Below, in pieces: positions 1 to 9,635 of a stretch of 64,000 nucleotides of DNA. Numbering within the stretch: position 1 is the stretch's first letter; each line of letters opens with the position of its first letter. Made by a program: the position numbers and the translations under genes. The notes beneath the pieces are model-generated. The model was not told where the DNA came from, ran no database searches, and worked only from the letters and a program-made list of their open reading frames with translations. The stretch spans positions 3,286,001 to 3,350,000 of the forward strand of contig NZ_CP045324.1 of NCBI RefSeq assembly GCF_009363275.1, in the 5' to 3' direction. This stretch comes from Marinobacter sp. THAF197a (lineage in GTDB: Bacteria; Pseudomonadota; Gammaproteobacteria; Pseudomonadales; Oleiphilaceae).

Positions 1-16
1 GCCCACTACCGCCGGC

Positions 17-850
17 TTACCAACTGTAGACGCCCCGGTTCAAACCATCACGAAAAGCACTGATCACCTTGGCACCACGAAGTGTTGCGCCGGTGTAGCC
101 GTCAATATCATCCACCACGTTCTCTGGCTCATACAACCGGAAAATCGCCTCCATCGGCTCGCCTTCCAGGCGCTCCGTGATCTGCTGATACTGACCCAAT
201 ACCGGGTAAAGCTCGGCGGAACTGTCCATCTTCAAATAGTCTTCATCCCTATAGAACAGGTGGCGGTAGGACATCCCCTTGATTCGCCCGCCTTCAAGCC
301 GGAACTGCAGGCTTACCTGAATCTGCCCACGGTCGATGAAGTTGCCCCGGTAGGTGCCATCCAGATAATTACCCGGCGCCAAACCCAGCAGCATTCGGCC
401 AAGGCGGTCATCAACAGTCGCGGGTTTTGTGGCCGAATCTGCGGTTTCAACCGGCACTGGTGCCGGGGCGCCGCCGTCAATCACGCCGATCCGATAATCC
501 TCCAGCCGGGCAGCGGCCCGAGGGCTGTGGGGGCGACCGTTGCCCTTATCGAGCCAGGCCGACGTTGCTTCTTTGCCGCACCAGCGGGTGAAGACCTCTT
601 CCTCCGTGGGGTGATTCGGCAGGTACTCGGTGAGGTCGTATACCACACCGTCAATCACCTTCCAGCAGCTGCCGGCATGATTGTGTTCAGCCACATCATC
701 GAGCCGGAAAACCGACTCACCATTTGCGTTCTCAGCGGTACCACCTGCTGTGGGTTCGGGGTTGCCCTGAACCAGGTTAACCACCACCAATGTCAGAACC
801 ACGCTGACAAAGGCAACAAATCCTGTATAGGCAATTCGGTTGCTGGTCAT
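17..850 (-). CDS. Membrane-anchored cytochrome b5 / FMN-binding domain protein
   Basis: 277 aa. An N-terminal membrane anchor (about residues 7-28) is followed by a cytochrome b5-like domain (about 46-125). The likely heme ligands are His80 in the NHP turn and His108 in the RPHSPRA motif. The C-terminal third resembles an FMN-binding domain and ends with DGYTGAT (250-256), which looks like the covalent flavinylation motif used by ApbE, with Thr256 as the acceptor. The start codon overlaps the stop of the ferric-reductase-like gene by ATGA, so the two are probably translated together. I infer an extracytoplasmic electron carrier that receives electrons from that membrane reductase. The domain assignments are from motif reading; the substrate is unknown. 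Confidence 0.75.
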   Translation of the reverse strand: MTSNRIAYTGFVAFVSVVLTLVVVNLVQGNPEPTAGGTAENANGESVFRLDDVAEHNHAGSCWKVIDGVVYDLTEYLPNHPTEEEVFTRWCGKEATSAWLDKGNGRPHSPRAAARLEDYRIGVIDGGAPAPVPVETADSATKPATVDDRLGRMLLGLAPGNYLDGTYRGNFIDRGQIQVSLQFRLEGGRIKGMSYRHLFYRDEDYLKMDSSAELYPVLGQYQQITERLEGEPMEAIFRLYEPENVVDDIDGYTGATLRGAKVISAFRDGLNRGVYSW

Positions 851-2166
851 AGGAAATCAAACGCCTCCGTGTGAATGCGATGGGCGGGCACGCCTTCGTG
901 CCTGAGCAGGGTTTGCAGGTGATTGATCATGCCCGGCGGCCCGCACAGGTAGATGTCCCGTTCGGCGAAATCCGGGCAGCGCTCAGCCAGATAATCCCGG
1001 GTGATCACGCCGTGTTCGTTCATGTAGTGCGTGTGAACCTCAAAGCCATCACAGGCCTCGGCAATGCGGACCAGCTCGTCCTGGTAATAGGCCCTTTCCG
1101 GCCGGTTGGCCAGATAGAACAAACAGGCATCCGGCGCCTGAACCGCACTGTTCCCAACCCTGTCCCGCGCGCCAGAGACAAACGGCGTGATGCCGATACC
1201 GCCGGCCAACCACAACTGCTTGCGCGGTTCACCGGGCAGGCCAGCACCCTTCTGCGCCAAAGCCTCATTCTCAAAAAAGGTCCCGTAAGGGCCTTCGATT
1301 CGCACCTCTGCCCCCGGCTTGATGTCCAGCAACGCCCGAGTGGCATCGCCGACCGCTTTAATGCCGATTTTTAGTTCATCATCCCCGGGGCCCGAAGCGA
1401 TGGTGTAAGGGTGCTCTTCCTTGTACCCGGCCACCAGGGAAGAGTCCATCGGTGTCAGATACACAAACTGACCAGCCCGCCAGCGAATCCCCTTGCCCTT
1501 CGGGCGCAGGCGAAGCTCCACCACATCCCGGGCAAGTTTGTCGATGCCGTCTACCACATAGGGTTTCCTGGCCAGCCGGGGTGACAATAACTTACGCCAG
1601 GCGATGGCCGCCAAAGCCAGGGCCGAGAGCAACCACCAGACCCAGGCTGTAGCTGAAAGCATCAGGGTATGCACCAACGCCAGCACCAGTGCCGGCGCCG
1701 ACAGCAGGTGCAGGCGTTTCCAGTTTTGATAGTGCAGAGTGCCAAAGAACCCCAGCGTGGGCGCGATGAAAACCAACATGGTGAGGAAGGCGGCCCAGCC
1801 AACCCAGACCTCCCAATGACTCAGGGGCGGGAACAGCGTGGCAACGCTGGCGCCAACAGACGCCGGCAAGATGGCCAACGCCAACAACAACACATGAGCC
1901 ATCACCAGCATAAAGGCCGAGAACCCTAGCCAGCGGTGAATGGTCCATAGCCGCACCAGGCCACCAAACCAGGGATCCATACCGGGAACACGGGCCGACA
2001 AGATACCCGCCAGCAGAAACGCTGACAGGGCAAACACCCCGGCTAGCTCCGCCAGCGAATACAGCCAGCCCTGACTGCCCCAGGGCAAAACCGGAGCAAC
2101 AACAACGACAGGCAGTAAAAAGAGCCCCAGCAACAACAGGTCGCCGGGGTATTTTCTGAAGGTCAT
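847..2166 (-). CDS. Ferric reductase-like transmembrane FAD/NAD(P)H oxidoreductase
   Basis: 439 aa. The N-terminal half is a multi-helix ferric-reductase-like heme b domain; candidate heme histidines lie in IHRWLGF, MAHVLLL, KRLHLL and LVHTLML. The C-terminal half is a ferredoxin-reductase module: an FAD-binding segment (GQFVYLTP, then HPYTIASGP), an NAD(P)-binding glycine motif (LAGGIGITPF) and the terminal CGPPGM motif. Such proteins move electrons from cytoplasmic NAD(P)H across the inner membrane. It lies between the Met-rich protein gene and the cytochrome b5/FMN gene, all in one direction, downstream of a putative CopR box. That suggests a copper-linked extracytoplasmic reduction system. 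Reduction of Cu(II), Fe(III) or methionine sulfoxide are all possible. Confidence 0.8.
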   Translation of the reverse strand: MTFRKYPGDLLLLGLFLLPVVVVAPVLPWGSQGWLYSLAELAGVFALSAFLLAGILSARVPGMDPWFGGLVRLWTIHRWLGFSAFMLVMAHVLLLALAILPASVGASVATLFPPLSHWEVWVGWAAFLTMLVFIAPTLGFFGTLHYQNWKRLHLLSAPALVLALVHTLMLSATAWVWWLLSALALAAIAWRKLLSPRLARKPYVVDGIDKLARDVVELRLRPKGKGIRWRAGQFVYLTPMDSSLVAGYKEEHPYTIASGPGDDELKIGIKAVGDATRALLDIKPGAEVRIEGPYGTFFENEALAQKGAGLPGEPRKQLWLAGGIGITPFVSGARDRVGNSAVQAPDACLFYLANRPERAYYQDELVRIAEACDGFEVHTHYMNEHGVITRDYLAERCPDFAERDIYLCGPPGMINHLQTLLRHEGVPAHRIHTEAFDFL

Positions 2167-2190
2167 AAACGCTCCATGTCAGTGAGCTAT

Positions 2191-2694
2191 TTAACGTCCT
2201 CTCTGGCCCTGCGCCTGGTGCTCCAGCATTTGCTCCATCATCATCTGCATATGCTCCAGGCGCTGTTCCATCATTTCCATTCGCTGCTCGGGGTCCATAC
2301 CAGCACCACCGGAACGAGACCCCATACCGCCTGCCTGTCCCTTCGGCTGGTTACCCATGCCCTGGCCGCCACCCATCTGGCCCTGGCGCTGTTCCATCAT
2401 GCCCTGGCCCTGCCCCATACCTTGGCCCATCATGCCGCCACGCATCATCTGCATGTGCTGCTGCATGGATTCCATGTGCTTCTCGCGAATACGCTGGCGC
2501 TCGGCATCCGACTTGGCGTTGCGCATTTCCTGCATCATTTCCTGCATCTTAGACATGTTCTGATGGATCTGCTGCATCTGTTCCTGGTTCATCATGCCGC
2601 CCCGGGACATTTGCCCGGAGTTGCCCTGGGCGAAAACGAAAAGGGGCGCGGAAACCAGAACGGAACATGCGATTAACCGGGTAAACCTGTTCAT
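2191..2694 (-). CDS. Secreted Met/Gln-rich protein, putative periplasmic copper binder
   Basis: 167 aa with an N-terminal signal peptide (cleavage probably after FVFA, about residue 22). The mature part is dominated by Met, Gln, Gly, Glu and Arg; about 30 of 167 residues are Met, in clusters such as MQQHMQMM and MMGQGMGQGQGMM. Such clusters are typical of Cu(I)/Ag(I)-binding periplasmic proteins. There are no cysteines in the mature region. It is the first gene after the putative CopR box and is followed by the reductase pair. The family was not recognised and the copper-binding role is inferred from composition and context. The opposite-strand reading frame over this gene is a shadow. Confidence 0.7.
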   Translation of the reverse strand: MNRFTRLIACSVLVSAPLFVFAQGNSGQMSRGGMMNQEQMQQIHQNMSKMQEMMQEMRNAKSDAERQRIREKHMESMQQHMQMMRGGMMGQGMGQGQGMMEQRQGQMGGGQGMGNQPKGQAGGMGSRSGGAGMDPEQRMEMMEQRLEHMQMMMEQMLEHQAQGQRGR

Positions 2695-2749
2695 GACATT
2701 CTCCTTTTCATCAATGTTGATGAGCGTCCACTACAGTTAAGACCATAAA

Positions 2750-2768
2750 GCTGAATCGAACCTGAAAT
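2750..2768. promoter_or_regulatory. Putative CopR box (direct repeat)
   Basis: CTGAA at 2751 and CTGAA at 2762, an exact 11-bp period, upstream of the minus-strand Met-rich gene and between it and cusA. In the direction of the gene it reads TTCAG-N6-TTCAG, as at the other metal promoters in this window. Confidence 0.6.
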
Positions 2769-2811
2769 AGTGGCCAAACCGGCTTCCTCTGTTGGTAAGA
2801 ATTGACTCAGG

Positions 2812-5800
2812 TCATCTGCGTGCAAGGCCCCTTCGTTTCCAGAGGTAGAACAATACGGGAATGACCAACAATGCCAGCAGCATAGCACTGACCATACCAC
2901 CCACCATCGGGGCTGCGATGCGCCCCATTACTTCCGAGCCCGTCCCGGTGCCGAACATGATGGGTAACAGCCCAATGATGATGGAACTTCCGGTCATCAT
3001 GATCGGCCGAACCCGCAACCCGGCACCATGCAGAACGGCATGCCGGAGAGTTTCACGCCTGGGCTCAAGACCTTTTTGCTCGCAACTCTCAAGCATCGCC
3101 TGGTAAGACTGGTTAAGGTACACCAGCATGATGACCCCGATCTCTACGGCAACCCCCGCCAGGGCAATGAATCCCACTCCAACGGCAACCGAAAAGTTGT
3201 AACCCAATAGATACATAAACCAGACTGCGCCCACCAGAGCAAACGGCAGTGTGCCCAGGATCATCGCCACCTCAGCAATGCGGCGGAAGCTCATAAACAA
3301 CAGTATGACAATGATCGCCAGGGTCAGCGGGACCACATAGGTCAGCCTTTCCTTGGCCCGGAGCATGTATTCATATTGGCCGGACCAGGCCACGGAGTAG
3401 CCTGCCGGCAGCTGCAGTTCATCATTTACAGCCGCCATGGCCTGTCCTACGTAGCTGCCAACATCAACACCCTCGATGTCCACAAAGGTCCAGCCATTAA
3501 GCCGGGCATTCTCACTTTTTATTGCTGGAGGGCCGTCCTCAATCCGAATGTCGGCCACATCCGCCAAGGCAATGCGTTGGCCGGATGGTGTCACGATCGG
3601 CAGCTGCCGGAGCTTCTCGGGGGAATCGCGGTAATCCTGAGGGTAACGAACATTGATAGGGTATCTTTCCAGCCCCTCGATGGTTTGAGACACGTTAATC
3701 CCGCCCACCGCCGAAGCGATCACCTGCTGAACATCGGCAATGTTGAGGCCATACCTCGCCGCCCGTAATCGGTCGATATCAGCTTGAACGTATCGGCCAC
3801 CGGCAACGCGCTCGGAATACACAGATGCCGTACCGGGAACCTTCGAAAGAATGGCTTCCAGTTGCTTGCCCACTGCCTCGATGGTTGCCAGCTCAGGCCC
3901 GGCAACCTTGATGCCAACCGGCGTTTTTATCCCGGTCGCCAGCATGTCAATCCGGGTAATGATCGGCATCACCCAGGCATTGGTAACGCCGGGAAATTGG
4001 ATAAGGGCATTCAATTCCTGCTTCAGTTTTTCGGTGGTCATGCCCTCACGCCACTGGTCGCGTGGCTTGAGTTGAATAAACGTTTCAATCATCGTCAGCG
4101 GGGCGGGGTCTGTCGCGGTCTCTGCCCGGCCAACCTTGCCAAAAACCGTTTCCACTTCCGGCAGCGAGGCAATCAACCGGTCGGTCTGTTGCAGCAATTC
4201 CCGGGCCTTGCCGATGGAAATCCCTGGGTAGGTGGTTGGCATATACATCAGGTCACCCTCATCCAGAGGCGGGATGAATTCGCTGCCTATCCGGGATGCA
4301 GGCCACAACCCCAACGCCAGAATCAGAACCACCACTACCAGGGTTGTCACCGGATACTTCAGGACACCCTTCAGCATTGGCAGATAGCCCGACACCAACA
4401 ACCGGTTTACAGGATTTCGATGCTCCGACAGCACCTTGCCACGGATGAAGTAACCCATGAGCACTGGCACCAGCGTGACCGCCAGAGCGGCACTGGCCGC
4501 CATGGCATAGGTTTTGGTGTAGGCCAGCGGCGAGAACATTCGGCCTTCCTGGGCTTCCAGCACGAACACCGGGACAAAGCTGACGGTAATGATCAGTAAT
4601 GAGAAAAACAGCGCCGGCCCCACTTCGGCCGATGCCTTTGCCACCACCTGCCAGCGGTTTTCACGGGTCAGCGGTGTACGCTCCATGTGTTTGTGCATGT
4701 TCTCGATCATCACGATGGCACCGTCAATCATGGTGCCTATGGCAATGGCGATACCACCCAACGACATGATGTTGGCATTGATGCCCTGCCAGTACATTAC
4801 GATGAAGGCTGTCAGGATGCCGACTGGCAGGCTGACCATCACCACCAGTGACGAACGCACGTGGAACAGGAAGATCACGCACACCAGCCCCACAACGAGA
4901 AGTTCTTCCAGTAATTTGTTCCAGAGGTTGGTCACAGCGCGATCGATCAACCCGGAGCGGTCATACACCGTGACCACCTCGACGCCGTCCGGCAGGCTGC
5001 TCTGCAAAGACTCCAGTTTGGCTTTCACCCCCCTTATGGTCTCCTGAGCGTTTTCACCAAAACGCATCACAATAACGCCGCCGACCGTTTCGCCCTCGCC
5101 ATTCAACTCGGCAATGCCCCTGCGCATCTGCGGCCCAACTTCTACGCTGGCCACATCCTTTAACAAAACGGGGGTGCCGTTGTCGTCGAGACCCAGCGGA
5201 ATTGAGAGCAGGTCTTCCCGGGACTGGATATAGCCCGAGGCCCGCACCATGTACTCGGCCTCGGCCATTTCAATGACAGAAGCCCCCACTTCCTGATTAC
5301 CGCGTTTTATGGCGGTTTCAATGTGGGACAAGGGAATCCCCAGGGTACGCAGCTTTTCCGGGCTCACCTGCACCTGGTACTGCTTGACCATGCCACCCAC
5401 CGTGGCCACTTCCGAAACACCGGGTACCGTCTGTAACTCATACTTCAGGAACCAGTCCTGAAGGCTTCGGAGCTGGCTCAGGTCGTGCTGGCCAGTGCGG
5501 TCTACCAAGGCGTACAGATACACCCAGCCCACGCCGGTGGCGTCAGGCCCCAGTTGTGGCCGGGCCTGCTCCGGCAGATTCGGCGCCACCTGCGACAGGT
5601 ATTCGAGCACCCGAGAGCGGGCCCAGTACATATCGGTGTTTTCGTCAAAGATCACATAAACGTAGGAGTCACCGAAGAACGAATAGCCTCGAACGGTTTG
5701 CGCCCCCGGCACCGACAGCATGGCGGTGGTCAGCGGGTAAGTAACCTGGTCCTCTACCACCTGAGGCGCCTGTCCCGGATAGCTGGTTTTAATGATGACC

Positions 5801-5937
5801 TGGACATCCGACAGGTCCGGCAGTGCATCCACTGGCGTGTTCTTCAGGGAGTACAGTCCCAGACCGGTCAGCAGCAGTGCTGCCATGACAACCAGAAAAC
5901 GGTTACGAACCGACCAGTAAATCAGCGACGCGATCAT
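2812..5937 (-). CDS. cusA: CusA-type Cu(I)/Ag(I) efflux RND transporter, inner-membrane pump
   Basis: 1041 aa, a typical length for a heavy-metal-efflux RND protein. The segment MPIITRIDMLATGIKTPVG corresponds to the CusA porter-domain region that carries a copper-gating methionine. The transmembrane helix 4 motif GGIAIAIGTMIDGAIVM carries the proton-relay acid, and the protein ends in the usual helix bundle. It exports monovalent copper or silver from periplasm or cytoplasm through CusB and the outer-membrane channel. Its start overlaps the cusB stop; the order on the minus strand is cusC-cusB-cusA. Cu/Ag specificity is inferred from this motif and from the neighbours; the CzcA group is the alternative. 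Confidence 0.92.
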   Translation of the reverse strand: MIASLIYWSVRNRFLVVMAALLLTGLGLYSLKNTPVDALPDLSDVQVIIKTSYPGQAPQVVEDQVTYPLTTAMLSVPGAQTVRGYSFFGDSYVYVIFDENTDMYWARSRVLEYLSQVAPNLPEQARPQLGPDATGVGWVYLYALVDRTGQHDLSQLRSLQDWFLKYELQTVPGVSEVATVGGMVKQYQVQVSPEKLRTLGIPLSHIETAIKRGNQEVGASVIEMAEAEYMVRASGYIQSREDLLSIPLGLDDNGTPVLLKDVASVEVGPQMRRGIAELNGEGETVGGVIVMRFGENAQETIRGVKAKLESLQSSLPDGVEVVTVYDRSGLIDRAVTNLWNKLLEELLVVGLVCVIFLFHVRSSLVVMVSLPVGILTAFIVMYWQGINANIMSLGGIAIAIGTMIDGAIVMIENMHKHMERTPLTRENRWQVVAKASAEVGPALFFSLLIITVSFVPVFVLEAQEGRMFSPLAYTKTYAMAASAALAVTLVPVLMGYFIRGKVLSEHRNPVNRLLVSGYLPMLKGVLKYPVTTLVVVVLILALGLWPASRIGSEFIPPLDEGDLMYMPTTYPGISIGKARELLQQTDRLIASLPEVETVFGKVGRAETATDPAPLTMIETFIQLKPRDQWREGMTTEKLKQELNALIQFPGVTNAWVMPIITRIDMLATGIKTPVGIKVAGPELATIEAVGKQLEAILSKVPGTASVYSERVAGGRYVQADIDRLRAARYGLNIADVQQVIASAVGGINVSQTIEGLERYPINVRYPQDYRDSPEKLRQLPIVTPSGQRIALADVADIRIEDGPPAIKSENARLNGWTFVDIEGVDVGSYVGQAMAAVNDELQLPAGYSVAWSGQYEYMLRAKERLTYVVPLTLAIIVILLFMSFRRIAEVAMILGTLPFALVGAVWFMYLLGYNFSVAVGVGFIALAGVAVEIGVIMLVYLNQSYQAMLESCEQKGLEPRRETLRHAVLHGAGLRVRPIMMTGSSIIIGLLPIMFGTGTGSEVMGRIAAPMVGGMVSAMLLALLVIPVLFYLWKRRGLARR

Positions 5938-7208
5938 CAGTGGCCCCCTTCATGCTGCATGCCATGGGCGCTGTGATCCATCTCCGTCGGTCGGGGCGAC
6001 ATACGCAGAAAGTCAGAGGTTTTGCTGGATTCTGAATCGATCAGAAACTGCGCCGAGGTGACCACCGTGTCGCCGGGGCTTACCCCCTGCAGAATTTCCA
6101 CATACTCCTCACCTACGCGCCCAACATCGACGTTAACCGATTTGAACGCTCCTTTTTCCAGAGCCAGCACCAAACGGTCACTCTGGCCGGTACGGATCAC
6201 GGATTCCCGGGGCACTAACATTCGCCGGTCACCACGCTCTCCCTGTATGTTCAGCCGGGCGAACATACCCGGGCGCAAGGCACCGTCGGTGTTATCAAAG
6301 CGCAGTCTGACCCGGGCCGTGCGGGTTGTTGTGTTGATCTCCGGATAGACGTAATCCACCTGCCCCCGCCACTGCCGGTCCGGCATATAATCCAATGTCA
6401 TCACCGCCCGATCACCGGGCTTAACTGCGGCAATCTGGCTCTCGAACATCTCGCCCAGAACCCAGACCTCGTCCAGCGAGGCAATGGTCACCACCTGGTC
6501 GCCGGGTTTGATGAACATCCCTTCGCGCACATTGAGACTCTCGATAACCCCGGTCGCCGGTGCGTAGACCGTCAGTGTACGGCGCACTTCGCGGGTATCC
6601 TTCAGGCTCCGTACCAGGCTGGTTGGAACATTCAGCGCCAATAGACGCTGCTCTGCAGCACGGACCAGATTCTCGTTGCCCCGGTTCAACGCCAGAACCA
6701 GTTCCTCCTGAGCGTTAACCAGGGTGGGCGAATACAACGAGTACAAGGCCTTGCCCTGTTCAACCGGCTCCCCCTCCGCCTTCACATACAGCGCCTCAAT
6801 CCAGCCCTCAACACGGGGATGCACATGGGCCATGGCGTCCTCGTTATACTGGACGTGCCCGACGGTGGTGATGTTTAGTGGCAGGCGCCCCTGGATAACC
6901 GTGCCGGTCCTCACACCCAGGTTGTTGGTCACGGCGGGCGATATCCGGACGGTGCCCGCTGGGTCATCCGCGGCTCCGCCGTCCGCATAAACCGGCACAA
7001 GGTCCATCCCCATGGGCGACTTGCCCGGTTTGTCCCTTCTGAAATCAGGGTCCATGGGGGCCACCCAGTAAAGCGGCTCCTGGGCCTGTGAATGTGCAGG
7101 ATCAGCGGTGTGATCCATGCTTGCGCCAGCCGCCAGCCACCAGCTAATGCCGGCACCGGCAAAACCACCCAGCACGAGAAAGCCCAGAGGGCGAATGAAA
7201 TTGGCCAT
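5937..7208 (-). CDS. cusB: CusB-type RND periplasmic adaptor
   Basis: 423 aa membrane fusion protein. An N-terminal anchor or signal (about 8-28) is followed by a heavy-metal-binding motif (YWVAPMDPDFRRDKPGKSP with GMDLVPVY), in which Met replaces the Cys seen in some relatives. A barrel-sandwich/hairpin region follows, and the C-terminus is a Met/His-rich tail (MDHSAHGMQHEGGH). It links CusA to the outer-membrane factor and probably hands Cu(I) to the pump. The stop overlaps the cusA start; cusC ends 6 nt upstream of its start. Confidence 0.9.
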   Translation of the reverse strand: MANFIRPLGFLVLGGFAGAGISWWLAAGASMDHTADPAHSQAQEPLYWVAPMDPDFRRDKPGKSPMGMDLVPVYADGGAADDPAGTVRISPAVTNNLGVRTGTVIQGRLPLNITTVGHVQYNEDAMAHVHPRVEGWIEALYVKAEGEPVEQGKALYSLYSPTLVNAQEELVLALNRGNENLVRAAEQRLLALNVPTSLVRSLKDTREVRRTLTVYAPATGVIESLNVREGMFIKPGDQVVTIASLDEVWVLGEMFESQIAAVKPGDRAVMTLDYMPDRQWRGQVDYVYPEINTTTRTARVRLRFDNTDGALRPGMFARLNIQGERGDRRMLVPRESVIRTGQSDRLVLALEKGAFKSVNVDVGRVGEEYVEILQGVSPGDTVVTSAQFLIDSESSKTSDFLRMSPRPTEMDHSAHGMQHEGGH

Positions 7209-7213
7209 AGTTG

Positions 7214-8557
7214 TCAGTCCTGATATCGAGTCGATGAAGAGGGTGAGGCGTTGTCCGCGCCGGCGGTGACGTAATCGAAACTGGCTTGCGACCTGGCGCG
7301 CTCGGCCACCATCTGAACCAGCTCGATGCGGGCATTCAGCTCGGCAATACGCGCACGCACGGCTTCGGCAAAATCACCATCGTCAGAGTTGTAAGCACTC
7401 AGGGCGGCTTCGGCCTGCTGCTCCATCTGAGGCAGCAGGGTTTCCCGGTAACGTGTAATGCGCTCATCCAGGCGCTCAATGCGCGCCAGTGCACTGCGGG
7501 CTGACGCCTGCAACTGGCGCAGCTGCAGCATACGTTCGGTTTTAACGGTCTCTGCCCGGGCCACGGAGGCTTTGAGGTTCCGGTCTTGGCGGTTACTGGT
7601 GAATAGTGGGAGATCAACACTGATACCGACGGAGAAAAGGTCGGCCCTGTCCTGGCCATTGGGGGCTCTATCGCGGTATCCGTACTGTGCAGACAGTGAC
7701 CATTCCGGTTTGTAGGCCTGTCTCGCCAGGTCCACCTCCAGAGTCCGCACCTCAATCAGTTCATCCGTGGCACGAATCATCGGGTGGTCGATCGCCAGTG
7801 CGCTATCGACCTTCGGACTGCCGTTCGCAGACAGTGCTGTCAAATACGACGGTATGGCATCGTCAACAGCCAGGAGGTCGGCACGGATTCCAGCTATTTC
7901 GTCAACCCATGCTCCCACCCACTCCGCCAGCGCCTCACGGCTGGAACTGAGCTCTGCTGACAGCGCGGTTAGCCGGTCGTCCAGCCGGGTCAGCTCGACG
8001 GATGCGCGAATCACGTCCTGCTGCCGGGCGCTCATTGTGGCCGAGCGGTAGCCCGCCTGGGCAACGTCTTCCAACTGCTCGAACAGGCCACGACTGCTCT
8101 CGATCAGCTGCACACTTTGCTGGGCGCGCCAGACATCGAGCCACAGGTGGGTGACTGTTTCGGTCACCTTGAGTTCACGATTGTCTCGCTGGCGGGGTTG
8201 TATTGACGCCATCTGCAGTACCCTGGCTTTGGCAATCCGGCGGCTGTCCCCCCGGGGAAAGCGCTGGGTAATGCCAACGGTGGTCTGGGTCATTGCCTCT
8301 TGCCCGAGATCGAAAGTGTCTGTGGGCAGGTTTGCCAGCCCGAGCGTCAAGCGGGGGTCAGGCAGCGAGCCCTGTGCCACCGCTTCTTCCCTGAGGGCCT
8401 GTTCCTGATAAACACTGCCTTGCAGCCAGGGGTCATTCCGTATGGCGATTTCAATGGCCGACGTCAGGCCCAGCTCCTGCTGGGCCGCTGCGGGCAAGGC
8501 TGAGATGGCCAGCATCGTGGCCATGCCCAGTTTTGGAAGGTGTCTGAGATAACGCAA
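7214..8557 (-). CDS. cusC: TolC-family outer-membrane factor of the Cus efflux system
   Basis: 447 aa with a signal peptide (cleavage after LPAAAQ, about residue 26) and two outer-membrane-efflux-protein repeats forming alpha-hairpins (about 30-220 and 230-430). It forms the outer-membrane exit duct of the tripartite pump. It is first in the cusCBA operon, behind a putative CopR box. There is no lipobox cysteine, so unlike E. coli CusC it is probably not lipidated. Confidence 0.88.
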   Translation of the reverse strand: MRYLRHLPKLGMATMLAISALPAAAQQELGLTSAIEIAIRNDPWLQGSVYQEQALREEAVAQGSLPDPRLTLGLANLPTDTFDLGQEAMTQTTVGITQRFPRGDSRRIAKARVLQMASIQPRQRDNRELKVTETVTHLWLDVWRAQQSVQLIESSRGLFEQLEDVAQAGYRSATMSARQQDVIRASVELTRLDDRLTALSAELSSSREALAEWVGAWVDEIAGIRADLLAVDDAIPSYLTALSANGSPKVDSALAIDHPMIRATDELIEVRTLEVDLARQAYKPEWSLSAQYGYRDRAPNGQDRADLFSVGISVDLPLFTSNRQDRNLKASVARAETVKTERMLQLRQLQASARSALARIERLDERITRYRETLLPQMEQQAEAALSAYNSDDGDFAEAVRARIAELNARIELVQMVAERARSQASFDYVTAGADNASPSSSTRYQD

Positions 8558-8606
8558 AGTGAATTCTCCGCAAAAGGCTGTTATGCGGAGAATGCTAGAG
8601 GGGCAA

Positions 8607-8625
8607 CCTGAACTGTGACTGAAAG
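8607..8625. promoter_or_regulatory. Putative CopR box of the cusCBA operon
   Basis: CCTGAACTGTGACTGAAA: CTGAA at 8608 and again at 8619, an 11-bp period, about 50 bp upstream of cusC. Confidence 0.65.
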
Positions 8626-8698
8626 ATTTATCCTAAATAATGGATTTTTTGATCTCGCTCAAAACAATCAGACACGTGCTCTGATCTGGCTATTGAAT

Positions 8699-9049
8699 TT
8701 ACATCAAACCAACGCCGAATCGTTTCATTACGAGTGCCAGGGAAACAAAACAGATCATGGTCAGCACGGCACTGACCGCCAGCGACAACCAGAATCCCAA
8801 ACGGGGTAACAGGAACGGAAACAACAGAAACATCGGCAAGGTGGGCAGCACATACCAGAAGGTGTACCAGGCATGGTTGGAGATCTTGTCCGCAGGCTGA
8901 TGCTCAACATACATCCAGACCATCGCCAGCACAGTCACCATGGGCAGCGCCGCAATCAGTGCGCCGAGTTTGTCGCTGCGCTTGGCAACTTCCGAAATCA
9001 GTACTACCAGGGCGGCGGTGATGGCGTATTTGGTTATAAGCCAGGTCAT
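8699..9049 (-). CDS. DUF3147 family small membrane protein
   Basis: 116 aa from the ATG at 9049 (MTWLITKYAIT...). The longer frame adds 19 unlike residues, so this start is preferred. About four hydrophobic helices fill the protein, with the family-like stretch ALIAALPMVTVLAMVW near residue 35. The function is unknown; relatives are often near metal-efflux genes. It sits alone between cusC and the His-rich gene, divergent from the latter. Confidence 0.75.
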   Translation of the reverse strand: MTWLITKYAITAALVVLISEVAKRSDKLGALIAALPMVTVLAMVWMYVEHQPADKISNHAWYTFWYVLPTLPMFLLFPFLLPRLGFWLSLAVSAVLTMICFVSLALVMKRFGVGLM

Positions 9050-9217
9050 TGCATTGCTCTCCACGAAGCTCCAGCAGGTGAGACCCCTTCGGAACATTTT
9101 TGACATTTAATTGTTATCCGTTCGGCGAGAAAGGTATCCTCATTCGCTCAAGCAATACAACTACCGAAGCTGGGTTATCCCGACGATGCCCATGACCGAG
9201 CCAGTGCACTGACGCCC

Positions 9218-9589
9218 ATGATCGCCACCATTCGCCACAGAACACTGTTGCCACTGATGGTTATGCTCATCGCACTGGCTGGCATGACGCTCTCCACCAT
9301 TGGTGAAGCATCTTCCCATGGTATTGCCGAACTCACAGGGTTGGACGTGACTGATCATGGTGATCATTCCCACAGTCATAGCCTGGAGGATCACGGCGAG
9401 AGCTCACACGGCTCTCACCAGCACCACGACTCTGGCAACCACACCCATGAAACGGCAGATCGGCTGACCATTACGCTCACAGCTGCACTAGTAGTTTCAC
9501 ACCGGCAACCCCTGTCTTTCGCCGGTGCCTCGCCCCAGAATTTTCGTTATCGCCTTGAACGCCCTCCAAAACCCGCTCTGATTGCCTGA
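9218..9589 (+). CDS. Small His-rich secreted/membrane protein
   Basis: 123 aa. A hydrophobic N-terminal segment (about 10-30) could be a signal peptide or anchor. It is followed by a His/Ser/Asp-rich stretch (about 48-82; DHGDHSHSHSLEDHGESSHG and onward), which suggests divalent metal binding (Ni, Zn, Cu). A second hydrophobic patch precedes a basic tail. It lies 47 nt before the HupE/UreJ gene and probably shares its transcript. No family was recognised; a periplasmic metal buffer is a guess. Confidence 0.6.
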   Translation: MIATIRHRTLLPLMVMLIALAGMTLSTIGEASSHGIAELTGLDVTDHGDHSHSHSLEDHGESSHGSHQHHDSGNHTHETADRLTITLTAALVVSHRQPLSFAGASPQNFRYRLERPPKPALIA

Positions 9590-9635
9590 TTCTCGCTGCA
9601 CTGCAGCTGACTGAACGAACACAATTGGAGTCTTT

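Noticed and set aside
2176..2676. Plus-strand His/Leu-rich frame opposite the Met-rich gene
   Set aside because: CAT codons are the complement of ATG; the frame is a mirror of the Met-rich protein.
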